Shown here in pieces: positions 1 to 7,926 of a stretch of 64,000 bases of DNA. The stretch's first letter is position 1; each line of letters opens with the position of its first letter. A program made the translations under genes and the position numbers. The DNA comes from Geotalea sp. SG265. GTDB taxonomy: Bacteria; Desulfobacterota; Desulfuromonadia; Geobacterales; Geobacteraceae. The stretch covers positions 1 through 64,000 of the forward strand of contig NZ_JAKZFT010000016.1 in NCBI RefSeq assembly GCF_022808985.1. The letters run 5' to 3'. Under the pieces are notes generated by a model. The model had not been told where the DNA came from and ran no database searches. It saw only the letters and a list, made by a program, of their open reading frames with translations.

Positions 1-299
1 GCTATAACCTCTGGTGGCCAGTCCATTCTCAGTCTATCCTCTACATACTCGACGAGGGGCTGGTAATTCTGGCGACGATGACTCCGGGCCTTATGCCGGC
101 GCTTCTCTACAACTGGCTGAATCCCGTAGTACCAGTAAACAGCATCAGGCGCATATTTAGGGCCGTTACGCTTAATTTCACGGCTAATGCTCGTGTGATG
201 CCGCCCTATTCGGCGGGCTATCTCCCGTAGGCTGAATTTCGCCAACCGCAAATGGCTGATGACATATCGTTCTTTTTCAGTAAAATGGCTGTAGGACAT
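1..299 (-). CDS. IS30-family transposase, N-terminal part, cut by the window edge
   Basis: The reverse strand from the ATG at 297-299 reads MSYSHFTEKERYVISHLRLA and continues through an IS30-type helix-turn-helix (SLREIARRIGRHHTSISREI) into the usual K-RNG-KY-P-A-Y linker and a WPPEVI segment. This is the DNA-binding half of an IS30-family (DDE) transposase; the catalytic half lies outside the window. The frame is open throughout its 99 visible codons, so nothing here shows decay. The element's end should lie somewhere between 300 and 350, where an IS30-like tip (GTGTTGGTCGCGCTTC, 322-337) occurs, but the exact boundary cannot be fixed without the other end. Confidence 0.85.
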   Translation of the reverse strand, partial: MSYSHFTEKERYVISHLRLAKFSLREIARRIGRHHTSISREIKRNGPKYAPDAVYWYYGIQPVVEKRRHKARSHRRQNYQPLVEYVEDRLRMDWPPEVI

Positions 300-359
300 G
301 GTGGGTTCCTTTCTGGAGTGAGTGTTGGTCGCGCTTCACACACTACCAGAAAACCATCA

Positions 360-491
360 TGTCCTGCTTTTTTATCACGTGGTGCACTTACGAATAGAAT
401 CTACCCCTTTTCACCGGAATATACCTCCTGCTCCTTTGTTGTGGCTTTAGCTCTTGAAATTAATCTGCGTCAGGTATAGAAAAGCAGGACA
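360..491. repeat. 132-bp segment bounded by perfect 12-bp inverted repeats
   Basis: TGTCCTGCTTTT at 360-371 is matched exactly by its reverse complement at 480-491. The pairing continues for about four more bases with one mismatch. The segment lies between the IS30-like gene and the next gene, has no convincing reading frame and is richer in A+T than its surroundings. It could be a MITE-like non-autonomous element, the remains of an IS end, or a long-range RNA hairpin in the leader of the following gene. No duplicated target site was recognised at the flanks. Confidence 0.45.
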
Positions 492-536
492 GAACGCCCA
501 CCCCTGCTGGCGGCATCATTCCGCTGGAGAGACATA

Positions 537-2474
537 GTGAAAAAACGTTCCGCTACCACGAAAAAGAAAATGCCTGTTGCAAAGGAAGGCATTTCATTGC
601 CGGTCGATTCGGACCAGATCTGCCTCTGGCATGAACCCTTCGTCCATGTCTTTCTTATCATCATCGTCGCCTTCACCGTCTATTTCAATACCATCGCCAC
701 CCCCTTTCTCTTTGATGACATAACCTACCTGGTCAGTAACCCGGCCGTTAAGGATTTCAGCTTTTTCACCGACAGTGACCGGATCTTTAAACTGGGCATT
801 CTTCCCGATGTAAAAAACAATTTTGTCCTCAGGCCTGTTTCTTATTTCACCTATGCCGTGAACTATGCTATCCATGGCCTTGACGTCAGGGGCTACCACC
901 TCACCAATCTCATTATTCATATCGGCAATGGTCTACTTGTTTATCTCCTGGTAGGGTTGCTGCTGCAGGCAGCGACGATGACCGCTGAGAGCAGGAATGA
1001 GATCCTTACTGAAACCTACTTCAAAGCCCTGTTTCCCTTGGCCTGCGCCTTGCTCTTTGTCTGCCACCCCTTGCAGACCCAGGCGGTAACCTACATCATT
1101 CAGCGTTTTACCTCCCTCGTCGCCCTTTTCTACCTGACCGCAGTGGTGATGTACGCGAAGAGCAGGTTGTCTCCGTCCAGATCCGGCCAGGCATGGTGGT
1201 ATTTTCTTGCCCTTGTCGCCGCGGTTTTTGCCATGGGGACCAAGGAAAACGCCTTCACTCTACCCCTGGCGCTCGTTCTTCTGGAATTTATGTTCTTTTC
1301 CGGTGCAGTGGGAAAAAGGCTGCTGGGCTTGATTCCTTTCCTGTCGACACTGGTGATTATCCCCATCCGGCTTTCCCAACTACCTGCCGTGACAAAACCG
1401 GTGGAAGCGGGCGTCATTCGAGACTCCATAAACATGGTCAACTTCAGCGGCGTCTCTTCATGGCATTATCTCATGACCCAGTTCGGCGTCATTGTCACCT
1501 ATCTGCGCCTGCTTGTCCTGCCCATCAGGCAGAATTTCGATTACGACTACCGTCTGCAGACGGACTTCTTCAGCCCCGCCGTGTTGCTTCCCCTTATCCT
1601 TCTTCTTTTCATCATCGGGGCAGGCATCTACCTCTGCTTCCGCTCAAGGAGGCCAGAGCAACCCCAAGCCCCCCTGTACCGGCTGGCCGCATTCGGCATT
1701 TTCTGGTTCTTTCTCGCCCTCGCCATGGAATCGAGCATCATCCCCATCGACGACCTGATCTTCGAACACCGGGCCTATCTTCCTTCCATCGGCTTTTTTC
1801 TCTCTTTCCTGGCACTGGCCGTCGCTCTCTACAGCCGCCGGTACAAGCGATCCATCTTTGCCAGCAAGGGGACCAACCTGGTGCTGGCGCTCATTATCGT
1901 CACTCTGTCCATAGGTGGAATCGTCCGCAACATGGTCTGGAAGGATAAGGTAAGCTTCTGGAAGGACATTGCCGCCAAGAGTCCAAACAAGGCCAGGGTG
2001 CACTACGGATTGGGAAGTGCGTTGCTGGAACAGAGATCGTCTCAGGGCGGCACCCTTGCGTCCCGCAAAGGCATTGAAGCGGCAATCGATGAACTGCGCA
2101 CAGCCATACGGCTGCGGCCCGATTATCTGCTGGCCCATGTTCAACTGGGGAAATCATTGACCGACCTGGGGCAGTATGATGAGGCGAGCACAGAACTCTT
2201 GACGGCGGTACAGTTGAACCCGGAAAGCTCCATACCCCATATCTTCATGGGCGAGCTGCACGAAAAAAAGGGGGAGCTGGATCTGGCGAGGGAAGCTTAT
2301 GCTGCAGCCATAGCAGCTGATCCGCTGCATCCTGAGGGTCATGTGCGACTTGGAAAGCTCCACGCCAAAGAGGGTGATACTGCCGCAGCCATTGCTGAAT
2401 TGGAAAAGGCCTACCAAAGGTATCCGGACGAGGGATTACTGAAGCAGATCCGCCAACTGAAGGAGAAACGCTAG
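537..2474 (+). CDS. Polytopic membrane protein with C-terminal TPR repeats (GT-C/TMTC-like)
   Basis: This 645-residue protein has a short basic N-terminus, about ten hydrophobic segments (roughly residues 35-475) and then several TPR units (about 490-640). An acidic FDD motif near residue 60, in the first extracytoplasmic loop (FLFDDITYLVSNP), is typical of GT-C-fold glycosyltransferases and of TMTC-like TPR proteins. The role is therefore probably transfer of a sugar from a lipid carrier on the outer face of the inner membrane, but no substrate can be read from the sequence. The GTG start at 537 is chosen because GGAG at 527-530 sits at the right distance. The gene is monocistronic: a hairpin terminator follows about 80 bp downstream. 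Confidence 0.7.
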   Translation: MKKRSATTKKKMPVAKEGISLPVDSDQICLWHEPFVHVFLIIIVAFTVYFNTIATPFLFDDITYLVSNPAVKDFSFFTDSDRIFKLGILPDVKNNFVLRPVSYFTYAVNYAIHGLDVRGYHLTNLIIHIGNGLLVYLLVGLLLQAATMTAESRNEILTETYFKALFPLACALLFVCHPLQTQAVTYIIQRFTSLVALFYLTAVVMYAKSRLSPSRSGQAWWYFLALVAAVFAMGTKENAFTLPLALVLLEFMFFSGAVGKRLLGLIPFLSTLVIIPIRLSQLPAVTKPVEAGVIRDSINMVNFSGVSSWHYLMTQFGVIVTYLRLLVLPIRQNFDYDYRLQTDFFSPAVLLPLILLLFIIGAGIYLCFRSRRPEQPQAPLYRLAAFGIFWFFLALAMESSIIPIDDLIFEHRAYLPSIGFFLSFLALAVALYSRRYKRSIFASKGTNLVLALIIVTLSIGGIVRNMVWKDKVSFWKDIAAKSPNKARVHYGLGSALLEQRSSQGGTLASRKGIEAAIDELRTAIRLRPDYLLAHVQLGKSLTDLGQYDEASTELLTAVQLNPESSIPHIFMGELHEKKGELDLAREAYAAAIAADPLHPEGHVRLGKLHAKEGDTAAAIAELEKAYQRYPDEGLLKQIRQLKEKR

Positions 2475-2512
2475 GCATGCCGACAATTGGTTCCAATCTG
2501 GCAACTTAGCCA

Positions 2513-2541
2513 TTGCTGCACCCGTCATAAGATGCTATCTT
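2513..2541 (+). promoter_or_regulatory. Candidate sigma-70-type promoter for the ABC-F gene
   Basis: TTGCTG (2513-2518) and TATCTT (2536-2541) are separated by 17 bp. The predicted start, near 2548, falls just before the hairpin at 2556-2584, so any transcript would first pass through that terminator. Matches are moderate and no other promoter is visible between the terminator and the gene. Confidence 0.4.
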
Positions 2542-2555
2542 AATGGCGTTTCTGC

Positions 2556-2584
2556 ACCACAGGGACCACCTGTGGTTTTTTTTT
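2556..2584 (+). terminator. Rho-independent terminator / possible attenuator before the ABC-F gene
   Basis: An 8-bp perfect stem (ACCACAGG / CCTGTGGT) with a 5-nt loop is followed by eight further T residues. It ends the upstream TPR gene and lies only 40 nt before the ATG of the ABC-F gene. Confidence 0.85.
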
Positions 2585-2624
2585 GCCGGCAGGCCGCTTT
2601 ACGGAAAAGGAAGGAGTTGTAGAT

Positions 2625-4262
2625 ATGATAACGACAACAAATATTACACTGGGTTACGGCAAGCGGGTCCTTTTCAAGGACGTCAACATAAAATTCACCC
2701 CGGGCAACTGTTACGGCCTGATTGGTGCCAACGGCGCGGGCAAGTCCACCTTTCTCAAGATTCTCTCCGGCGAGATTTCGCCTGACAAGGGAGAAGTCAA
2801 CATCGGCCCCCGGGAGCGGGTTGCGGTCTTGCGCCAGGACCACTTCGTCTTTGATGAGGAGACGGTTTTCAATACGGTCATCATGGGACATGAGCACCTC
2901 TACAAAGTGATGATGGAGCGGGAGGCGATCTATTCCAAGGCCGATTTCACCGAGGCGGATGGGGTTCGCTCGGCGGAACTTGAGGCGGAATTTGCCGAGA
3001 TGAACGGCTACGAGGCGGAGTCGGAGGCGGCGGTGCTCCTGAACGGCCTCGGTATTCCCGAGGAATTGCGCCAGAAGAAGATGAAGGAGCTGGAAGGGGG
3101 GGATAAGGTGCGGGTGCTCCTGGCCCAGGCCCTCTTCGGCAACCCGGACGTGCTCCTCCTGGACGAGCCCACCAACAACCTGGATCTCAAATCCATTACC
3201 TGGCTGGAGGATTTCCTCTCCCGCTTTGCCAATACGGTCATCGTCGTTTCCCACGACCGCCACTTCCTGAACCAAGTCTGCACCCATACTGCCGACATCG
3301 ACTTCGGTCGCATCCAGGTCTACGTGGGCAACTATGACTTCTGGTACCACGCCAGCCAGCTGACGCTCAAGCAGAAACAGAACGAGAACCGCAAGGTGGC
3401 GGAAAAGGCGGCCGAACTGAAGGAATTTATCCAGCGCTTTTCCTCCAATGCTTCCAAGGCAAAGCAGGCCACGTCACGGAAGAAACTCCTTGAGAAGCTG
3501 ACCCTAGAGGACATGCCGGTCTCCAACCGCAAGTATCCCCACATCATGTTCAAGCCCGATCGACCCTGCGGCGATATCATCCTGGAGGTCAAGGGGCTGT
3601 CCAAGACCATTGATGGTGTGCAGGTGCTGGACAATCTGGATTTGCAGGTGCGGAACGGAGACAAGGTTGCCTTCGTCGGCGGCAACAGTTTGGCGCGGAC
3701 GACGCTCTTCCAGATTTTGGCCGGTGAACTGGAAGCAGAGGGCGGCTCGTACCGCTGGGGGGTGACCATCAGCCACAGCTATTTTCCCAAGGAGCACAGT
3801 GCCTACTTCGATAACGATCTCAACCTTATCCAATGGCTTGGCCAGTACGGCCCCCCCAACGAGGGGGAGACCTTCGCCCGGGGCTATCTGGGGAGGATGC
3901 TCTTCTCCGGCGACGAGGCGACTAAGAAGACCGGCGTTCTCTCCGGTGGCGAGAAGGTGCGCTGCATGCTGGCCCGCATGATGCTTTCCGGGGCGAACGC
4001 GCTCATCCTCGACGAGCCGACCAACCACTTGGACTTGGAGTCGATCACAGCACTCAACGACGGGCTCATAGCCTTCAGCGAGGTGGTGCTCTTCGCCTCC
4101 CACGACCACGAATTCGTTTCCACCATCGCCAATCGAATCATCGAGATCACCCCCGGCGGCATCATTGACCGGGTCATGAACTTCGACGATTACCTGGAGA
4201 GCGCCGATGTGGCGGCGGAGCGGGACCAGCTCTACCATGGCCATGCCGATCTCACCCTCTGA
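2625..4262 (+). CDS. ABC-F family ATPase, YbiT-like
   Basis: This soluble twin-ATPase has 545 residues and no membrane segment, as in ABC-F proteins, which act on the ribosome rather than as transporters. The first domain has Walker A GANGAGKST (34-42), the degenerate signature LEGGDKVR and Walker B LLLDEPTNNLDL. An arginine/lysine-rich linker follows (about 235-320). The second domain has LSGGEKVR and LILDEPTNHLDL, but its Walker A is GGNSLARTT (352-360), with Arg358 where lysine is expected. The ATG at 2625 is preferred over an in-frame TTG 42 bases upstream because AAGGAG lies just before it. The SseB-like gene starts 25 bp downstream, so the two are probably co-transcribed. The exact subfamily is inferred from the unusual first signature. 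Confidence 0.88.
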   Translation: MITTTNITLGYGKRVLFKDVNIKFTPGNCYGLIGANGAGKSTFLKILSGEISPDKGEVNIGPRERVAVLRQDHFVFDEETVFNTVIMGHEHLYKVMMEREAIYSKADFTEADGVRSAELEAEFAEMNGYEAESEAAVLLNGLGIPEELRQKKMKELEGGDKVRVLLAQALFGNPDVLLLDEPTNNLDLKSITWLEDFLSRFANTVIVVSHDRHFLNQVCTHTADIDFGRIQVYVGNYDFWYHASQLTLKQKQNENRKVAEKAAELKEFIQRFSSNASKAKQATSRKKLLEKLTLEDMPVSNRKYPHIMFKPDRPCGDIILEVKGLSKTIDGVQVLDNLDLQVRNGDKVAFVGGNSLARTTLFQILAGELEAEGGSYRWGVTISHSYFPKEHSAYFDNDLNLIQWLGQYGPPNEGETFARGYLGRMLFSGDEATKKTGVLSGGEKVRCMLARMMLSGANALILDEPTNHLDLESITALNDGLIAFSEVVLFASHDHEFVSTIANRIIEITPGGIIDRVMNFDDYLESADVAAERDQLYHGHADLTL

Positions 4263-4287
4263 TGGTGAACAATAAAAGGAGAAAGAA

Positions 4288-4716
4288 ATGACCGATCTGG
4301 ATCAAGCGCTGGAAACCCTGCGGCAAAATATGAATGACCCGAAAAACCAGTCCAGGTTTTACGATCTATTCCTAAATGCCTCCTTCCATGTACCGACGTT
4401 TCGGGAGGAGGGGGAAGACGATGGGGAAGAACAGGGACAGGCGCTACCGCTGGTGATGGAATCCGAAGGCAACGACTACTTGATGCTCTTCGACAGCAGG
4501 GAACGGCTTCTTGCCTGGACAGGCAAGGAGATTCCCAGCGTGGAGGTCCCCGGTCATGTGCTGGCCGCCATGTCACAACCCCCTTTGCATTGGGCACTGA
4601 ATGTGGGAACGGAGTTCTCCAAGCAGTTTCTTCCCGATGAAATCGCCTGGTTGCGGGAGGTGGTAGAGCACTGCAATGCTGAAGCGGCAAAGGAAGAGAA
4701 AACTCAGGGGGATTGA
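4288..4716 (+). CDS. SseB-like N-terminal domain protein
   Basis: This 142-residue soluble protein begins with an amphipathic helix (LDQALETLRQNMND), then shows the SseB-N pattern: FYDLFLNASFHVPTF, a short acidic loop, YLMLFDSRERLLAW and a C-terminal helix WLREVVEHC. SseB-N domains are found in small bacterial proteins of mostly unknown role; in Salmonella the family name comes from serine-sensitivity enhancement. AAAGGAG precedes the ATG at a good distance. It lies 25 bp after the ABC-F ATPase and before a strong terminator, which suggests a two-gene transcript. Confidence 0.65.
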   Translation: MTDLDQALETLRQNMNDPKNQSRFYDLFLNASFHVPTFREEGEDDGEEQGQALPLVMESEGNDYLMLFDSRERLLAWTGKEIPSVEVPGHVLAAMSQPPLHWALNVGTEFSKQFLPDEIAWLREVVEHCNAEAAKEEKTQGD

Positions 4717-4746
4717 GATTACTCGTTTCGCTGAGGAGTAGAGAAA

Positions 4747-4773
4747 AAGCCCTGGGTTATCCGGGGCTTTTTT
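4747..4773. terminator. Bidirectional rho-independent terminator
   Basis: A 9-bp stem (AAGCCCTGG / CCGGGGCTT, one G-T pair) with a 5-nt loop has a T-run on both strands. It ends the ABC-F/SseB-like pair and could also stop transcripts from pilT on the reverse strand, leaving that mRNA with a roughly 230-nt 3' tail. Confidence 0.85.
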
Positions 4774-4998
4774 CAGTTGTACGGGAATTTGCTGGGGAAG
4801 GCAGTCGGGGCGTCGGGAGTGAGCGACGAGCCGCAGCGGCGAGCGGACACCCGCCGTATGTGGATCGAAGAGGGTGCAGCCATTCAAGCATCATGCGGTA
4901 TTATGTGGGCGGCACCGCAAGGTCCGCAGCTGTGGCGACAGAGCGAAAGGACGACGTCGCGACTGCCTTGCTTTACCTGAAACGCCGGAAGCGCTACG
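4774..4998. other. Unassigned GC-rich intergenic segment downstream of pilT
   Basis: These 225 bases hold no convincing gene. They contain purine-rich GCGA/GAGC-type runs, for example GAGCGACGAGCCGCAGCGGC at 4819-4838 and GGCGACAGAGCGAAAGGACG at 4933-4952, unlike neighbouring spacers. Short reading frames exist but have no recognisable product or ribosome-binding site. It could be a dispersed intergenic repeat or a structured 3' region of the pilT transcript. Confidence 0.35.
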
Positions 4999-6069
4999 CT
5001 ACTGTTGCGGCTTTTCCGGCAGGTACTGCTCGAACTGTTTCTTATCGGCGGCGCAGCGGTAGGCCTCCTCCGGGGAGACCTTCTTCGTCTTCAGCAGGTC
5101 GAGGATATGCTGGTCCATGAGCTGCATGCCGTCCTTCTTCGCCGTCTGCATGATGGAGGGGATTTGAAAGGTCTTCCCTTCGCGGATCAGGTTGCCGATG
5201 GCTGGGGTGCCCATCATGATCTCCAGGGCCGCCGACCTTCCCTTGCCGTCGGCGTTGCGCAGGAGTTGCTGGCTGATGACCCCCTTCAGGGATTCGGAGA
5301 GCATGGCCCGCACCTGTTCCTGGGCGTCCTTGGGGAAGACGTCGATGATCCGATCGACGGTCTTGGCGGCGGAGCTGGTATGGAGGGTGCCGAAGACCAG
5401 GTGGCCGGTCTCGGCCGCGCTCATGGCCAGGCTGATTGTTTCCAGGTCGCGCATCTCGCCGACGAGGATTACATCCGGGTCCTCGCGCAGGGCAGCGCGC
5501 AGGGCGGCGGCAAAACTCTCGGAATGTTCGCCGATCTGCCGCTGGTTGAAGAGCGACATCTTGTTTTCGTGGATGAATTCCAGAGGATCTTCCAGGGTCA
5601 GGATGTGCTCACGGCGGGTGGAGTTGATCAGGTCGATCATGGCCGCCAGGGTAGTGGATTTTCCCGAGCCGGTAGGGCCCGTCACCAGCACCAGCCCTTT
5701 TTTCAGGGCGGTCAGCTTGCGCACCCCTTCCGGCAGGTTCAGCTGGTCTGCGGTGAGGATCTTGCTGGGGATGATACGGAAAACGGCGGCAATGCCCCGG
5801 TGCTGCATGAGCATGTTTCCCCGGAATCTGGCAATGCCGGGAACCGAGTAGGCGAAATCCAGATCCTTGCGCTTTTCGAAGTCGGCTATTTGGGTCTCGG
5901 TCAATATCTCGTAGAGGATCGATTTCAGGTCCTCGTGCCCGAGGCTCTTGAAGTTGAGACGCTCCATTTCGCCATTGAGGCGGAAAATGGGGGGGGAGCC
6001 GGTTGAGAGGTGAAGGTCGGAAGCTCCCTGCTCGTTCATCATCTTGAAGAGTGCGTCAATTCGTGCCAT
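4999..6069 (-). CDS. pilT: Twitching motility retraction ATPase PilT
   Basis: PilT is the hexameric ATPase that powers depolymerisation of type IV pili at the inner membrane. The 356-residue protein has the N-terminal ASDLHLS motif (16-22), Walker A GPTGSGKST (131-139), the Asp box around LEDPLEF, Walker B DPDVILVGEMRD and the His box GHLVFGTLHT, all intact, and the length is normal. It is the second gene of a pair, 19 bp downstream of a PilB-like protein that lacks Walker A. Geobacter-type genomes usually carry several pilT paralogs, so this is one of a set rather than necessarily the only retraction motor. Confidence 0.93.
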   Translation of the reverse strand: MARIDALFKMMNEQGASDLHLSTGSPPIFRLNGEMERLNFKSLGHEDLKSILYEILTETQIADFEKRKDLDFAYSVPGIARFRGNMLMQHRGIAAVFRIIPSKILTADQLNLPEGVRKLTALKKGLVLVTGPTGSGKSTTLAAMIDLINSTRREHILTLEDPLEFIHENKMSLFNQRQIGEHSESFAAALRAALREDPDVILVGEMRDLETISLAMSAAETGHLVFGTLHTSSAAKTVDRIIDVFPKDAQEQVRAMLSESLKGVISQQLLRNADGKGRSAALEIMMGTPAIGNLIREGKTFQIPSIMQTAKKDGMQLMDQHILDLLKTKKVSPEEAYRCAADKKQFEQYLPEKPQQ

Positions 6070-6088
6070 AGGTCATGCTCCCTGCAAA

Positions 6089-7744
6089 TTAATATATGAT
6101 CGAGACTGCATATTCCTCCGGAGAGATATCTCCGGCAATGAGCAATTCGAGAGCTTCTTCGCCGATGCCCCGATAGCCTCTGCCCCCCAGGTATTTCACA
6201 ATCTCTGCACTGTCACGGGCTTTCTCGAAGGCTTCCAGCATTGGGCTGTCGAAGGGAATCAGCCCCATCAGGTATTTTCGACCTGCATAGCCTGTGTGAT
6301 CGCAGACCGGGCAGCCTTTGGGGCGATAACAATCGGCAATGGGCATTTCGATGCGCAGCGCGGCAGTCTCCTCCCGGGAGGGGGTGTAACGTTCCTTGCA
6401 GTTGGGGCAGAGGGTAAGGAGCCCCTTGAGGGAAATAACCCCCTTGAGGAAGGTGGGGATGAAATAGTTCTTCTGCCAGTAATGGATAAGGTTTTTGAAG
6501 GTGGCCGGGACATCGCCGAAGGAGACTCCCGCCATGACCAGTTTGCCGTGCATGGCCGCCTTGCCGGAGGCGATGAAGGCATAGGCGTCGGTGGCGTCCT
6601 CAATGACGATGATGTCGGGGTCGTGATCAAATGTGGCCATGATGACGGCGCTCAGTTCGTTAATATTGCGTGATACGGGGATGCGGGGAAATTTCTTCCT
6701 TCCTCGCCCCACGTTGTCCCCGAGTATGAGCACCGTTTTTCCCTCCGTCTCCCGTTCATCAAGGTAGAGGTCCATGAGCCGGCAACGTTCGTCTGCATCC
6801 CGCATGGAAAAGAGGACCAGCCCTTTGTCGAGGGTGGCCATTGCACGGTATGCCGCTTCCTTTTCGCTGCCGAGACCGATTTCTCCTATGGTGCCGGGGA
6901 AAGCGGAGGAAAGATGGAGCTTGATGGTGACGTAGTCCCCTCCCTCTCCCCTGAGCATGCATACCTGGTAATGGAGGGTCCTGCCCTTCAGGCGGAAAGC
7001 CAGCACGCCCCTGGCGGAGGTATCATTGGAACCGTTGATCCTGGCCAGCCGGCGCAGATGAAGCAGCAGTTCGGGGTAATGGCCGGGCTCGATTCTTCCC
7101 AATTCCTTTGTTGCCCTTGCTGAGCGTCCCACGACGAGAATGGTATCCCCGAGGGGCTGGAGCGACACGGACGAAAGCCGGTTTTTGACGATGGAGAGTA
7201 GCAGGTAATCCAGGAGTTTGGCACCGCTCAGATCGGCATTGATACTGTCGATGATCCGGGGTGGGAAGATGATCGAGCTGAAACCGAAGGAGACAGGCAC
7301 CATTTCGGCACCGTAGAAGAGCTCCTGCATCTCCCTGATCTCGCGGATCAGACCGACAGAGACGGTGACCATGCAGCCGGTGGTACTCTCCAGTTCCCTG
7401 ATGGCCTCCTTGTTGAGGGGATCGGCCATGGCAATGCTCAGGTCGTTGCCGCTCAGGAAGATCGGCATCAGGTTGTAGCGGCGAGCAAGCTCTCCTGGTA
7501 CGCACTCCACTGCCTCACTGCCGATGTTATCTTTCTTCAGGCGCACGTAGGGGATGTTCAGCTGGTTGGACAGAGCCCAGTCGATGTCCTCCTGGGTGAC
7601 GATGCCGAGTTTTATCAAGGCCTCGCCGATGCGGACGCCGGACGCCTTCTGTTCTTCAAGTGCCGACAGCAGCTCCTGTTCCGTGATGATCTGCGAACGG
7701 AGCAGGATCGATCCCAGCGACCCCTCTTTTACTAGTATATCCAT
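6089..7744 (-). CDS. PilB/GspE-like protein without a Walker A motif (probable pseudo-ATPase)
   Basis: The first 150 residues form a T2SSE-N/MshEN domain like that of PilB and GspE: a helical bundle with TEQELLSALEEQ, then LGIVTQEDIDWALSNQLNIPYV. The C-terminal half still follows the PilB fold, with a Walker B-like DPDIIVIEDATD (375-386) and the zinc motif CPNC...CPVC (C446, C449, C478, C481). Where Walker A (GPTGSGKTT) should be, residues 309-320 read LVLFSMRDADER, so nucleotide hydrolysis is unlikely. The frame is intact over 551 residues, which argues for a functional non-catalytic protein rather than a pseudogene. MshEN domains can bind c-di-GMP, so it may regulate or anchor the pilus machine. 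GGGAGG precedes the ATG. It is the first gene of the operon with pilT. Confidence 0.82.
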   Translation of the reverse strand: MDILVKEGSLGSILLRSQIITEQELLSALEEQKASGVRIGEALIKLGIVTQEDIDWALSNQLNIPYVRLKKDNIGSEAVECVPGELARRYNLMPIFLSGNDLSIAMADPLNKEAIRELESTTGCMVTVSVGLIREIREMQELFYGAEMVPVSFGFSSIIFPPRIIDSINADLSGAKLLDYLLLSIVKNRLSSVSLQPLGDTILVVGRSARATKELGRIEPGHYPELLLHLRRLARINGSNDTSARGVLAFRLKGRTLHYQVCMLRGEGGDYVTIKLHLSSAFPGTIGEIGLGSEKEAAYRAMATLDKGLVLFSMRDADERCRLMDLYLDERETEGKTVLILGDNVGRGRKKFPRIPVSRNINELSAVIMATFDHDPDIIVIEDATDAYAFIASGKAAMHGKLVMAGVSFGDVPATFKNLIHYWQKNYFIPTFLKGVISLKGLLTLCPNCKERYTPSREETAALRIEMPIADCYRPKGCPVCDHTGYAGRKYLMGLIPFDSPMLEAFEKARDSAEIVKYLGGRGYRGIGEEALELLIAGDISPEEYAVSIIY

Positions 7745-7926
7745 GAGCTACCTCCCTGGTCACAATGCTTATCGACATCGGCAGCAGATTAATTAGAAAT
7801 CAAATGGTGATGCTTTACTTTTTTCGCTCCTCTGTGGTAGCCTTGCCAGTCTGCCATGAGCAGTCAGAAAAAAACGGCTCCGTGATGCGGCGAAGCGGTC
7901 GCATCCATGGGACCACAGGAGACACC

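Noticed and set aside
252-479. Small forward open frame between the IS30 gene and the TPR gene
   Set aside because: It overlaps the transposase start and the inverted-repeat segment and has neither a ribosome-binding site nor a recognisable product.
4713-5120. Arginine-rich forward open frame across the terminator and the pilT 3' end
   Set aside because: It runs through a terminator and into the antisense of pilT, with composition typical of a non-coding GC-rich frame.
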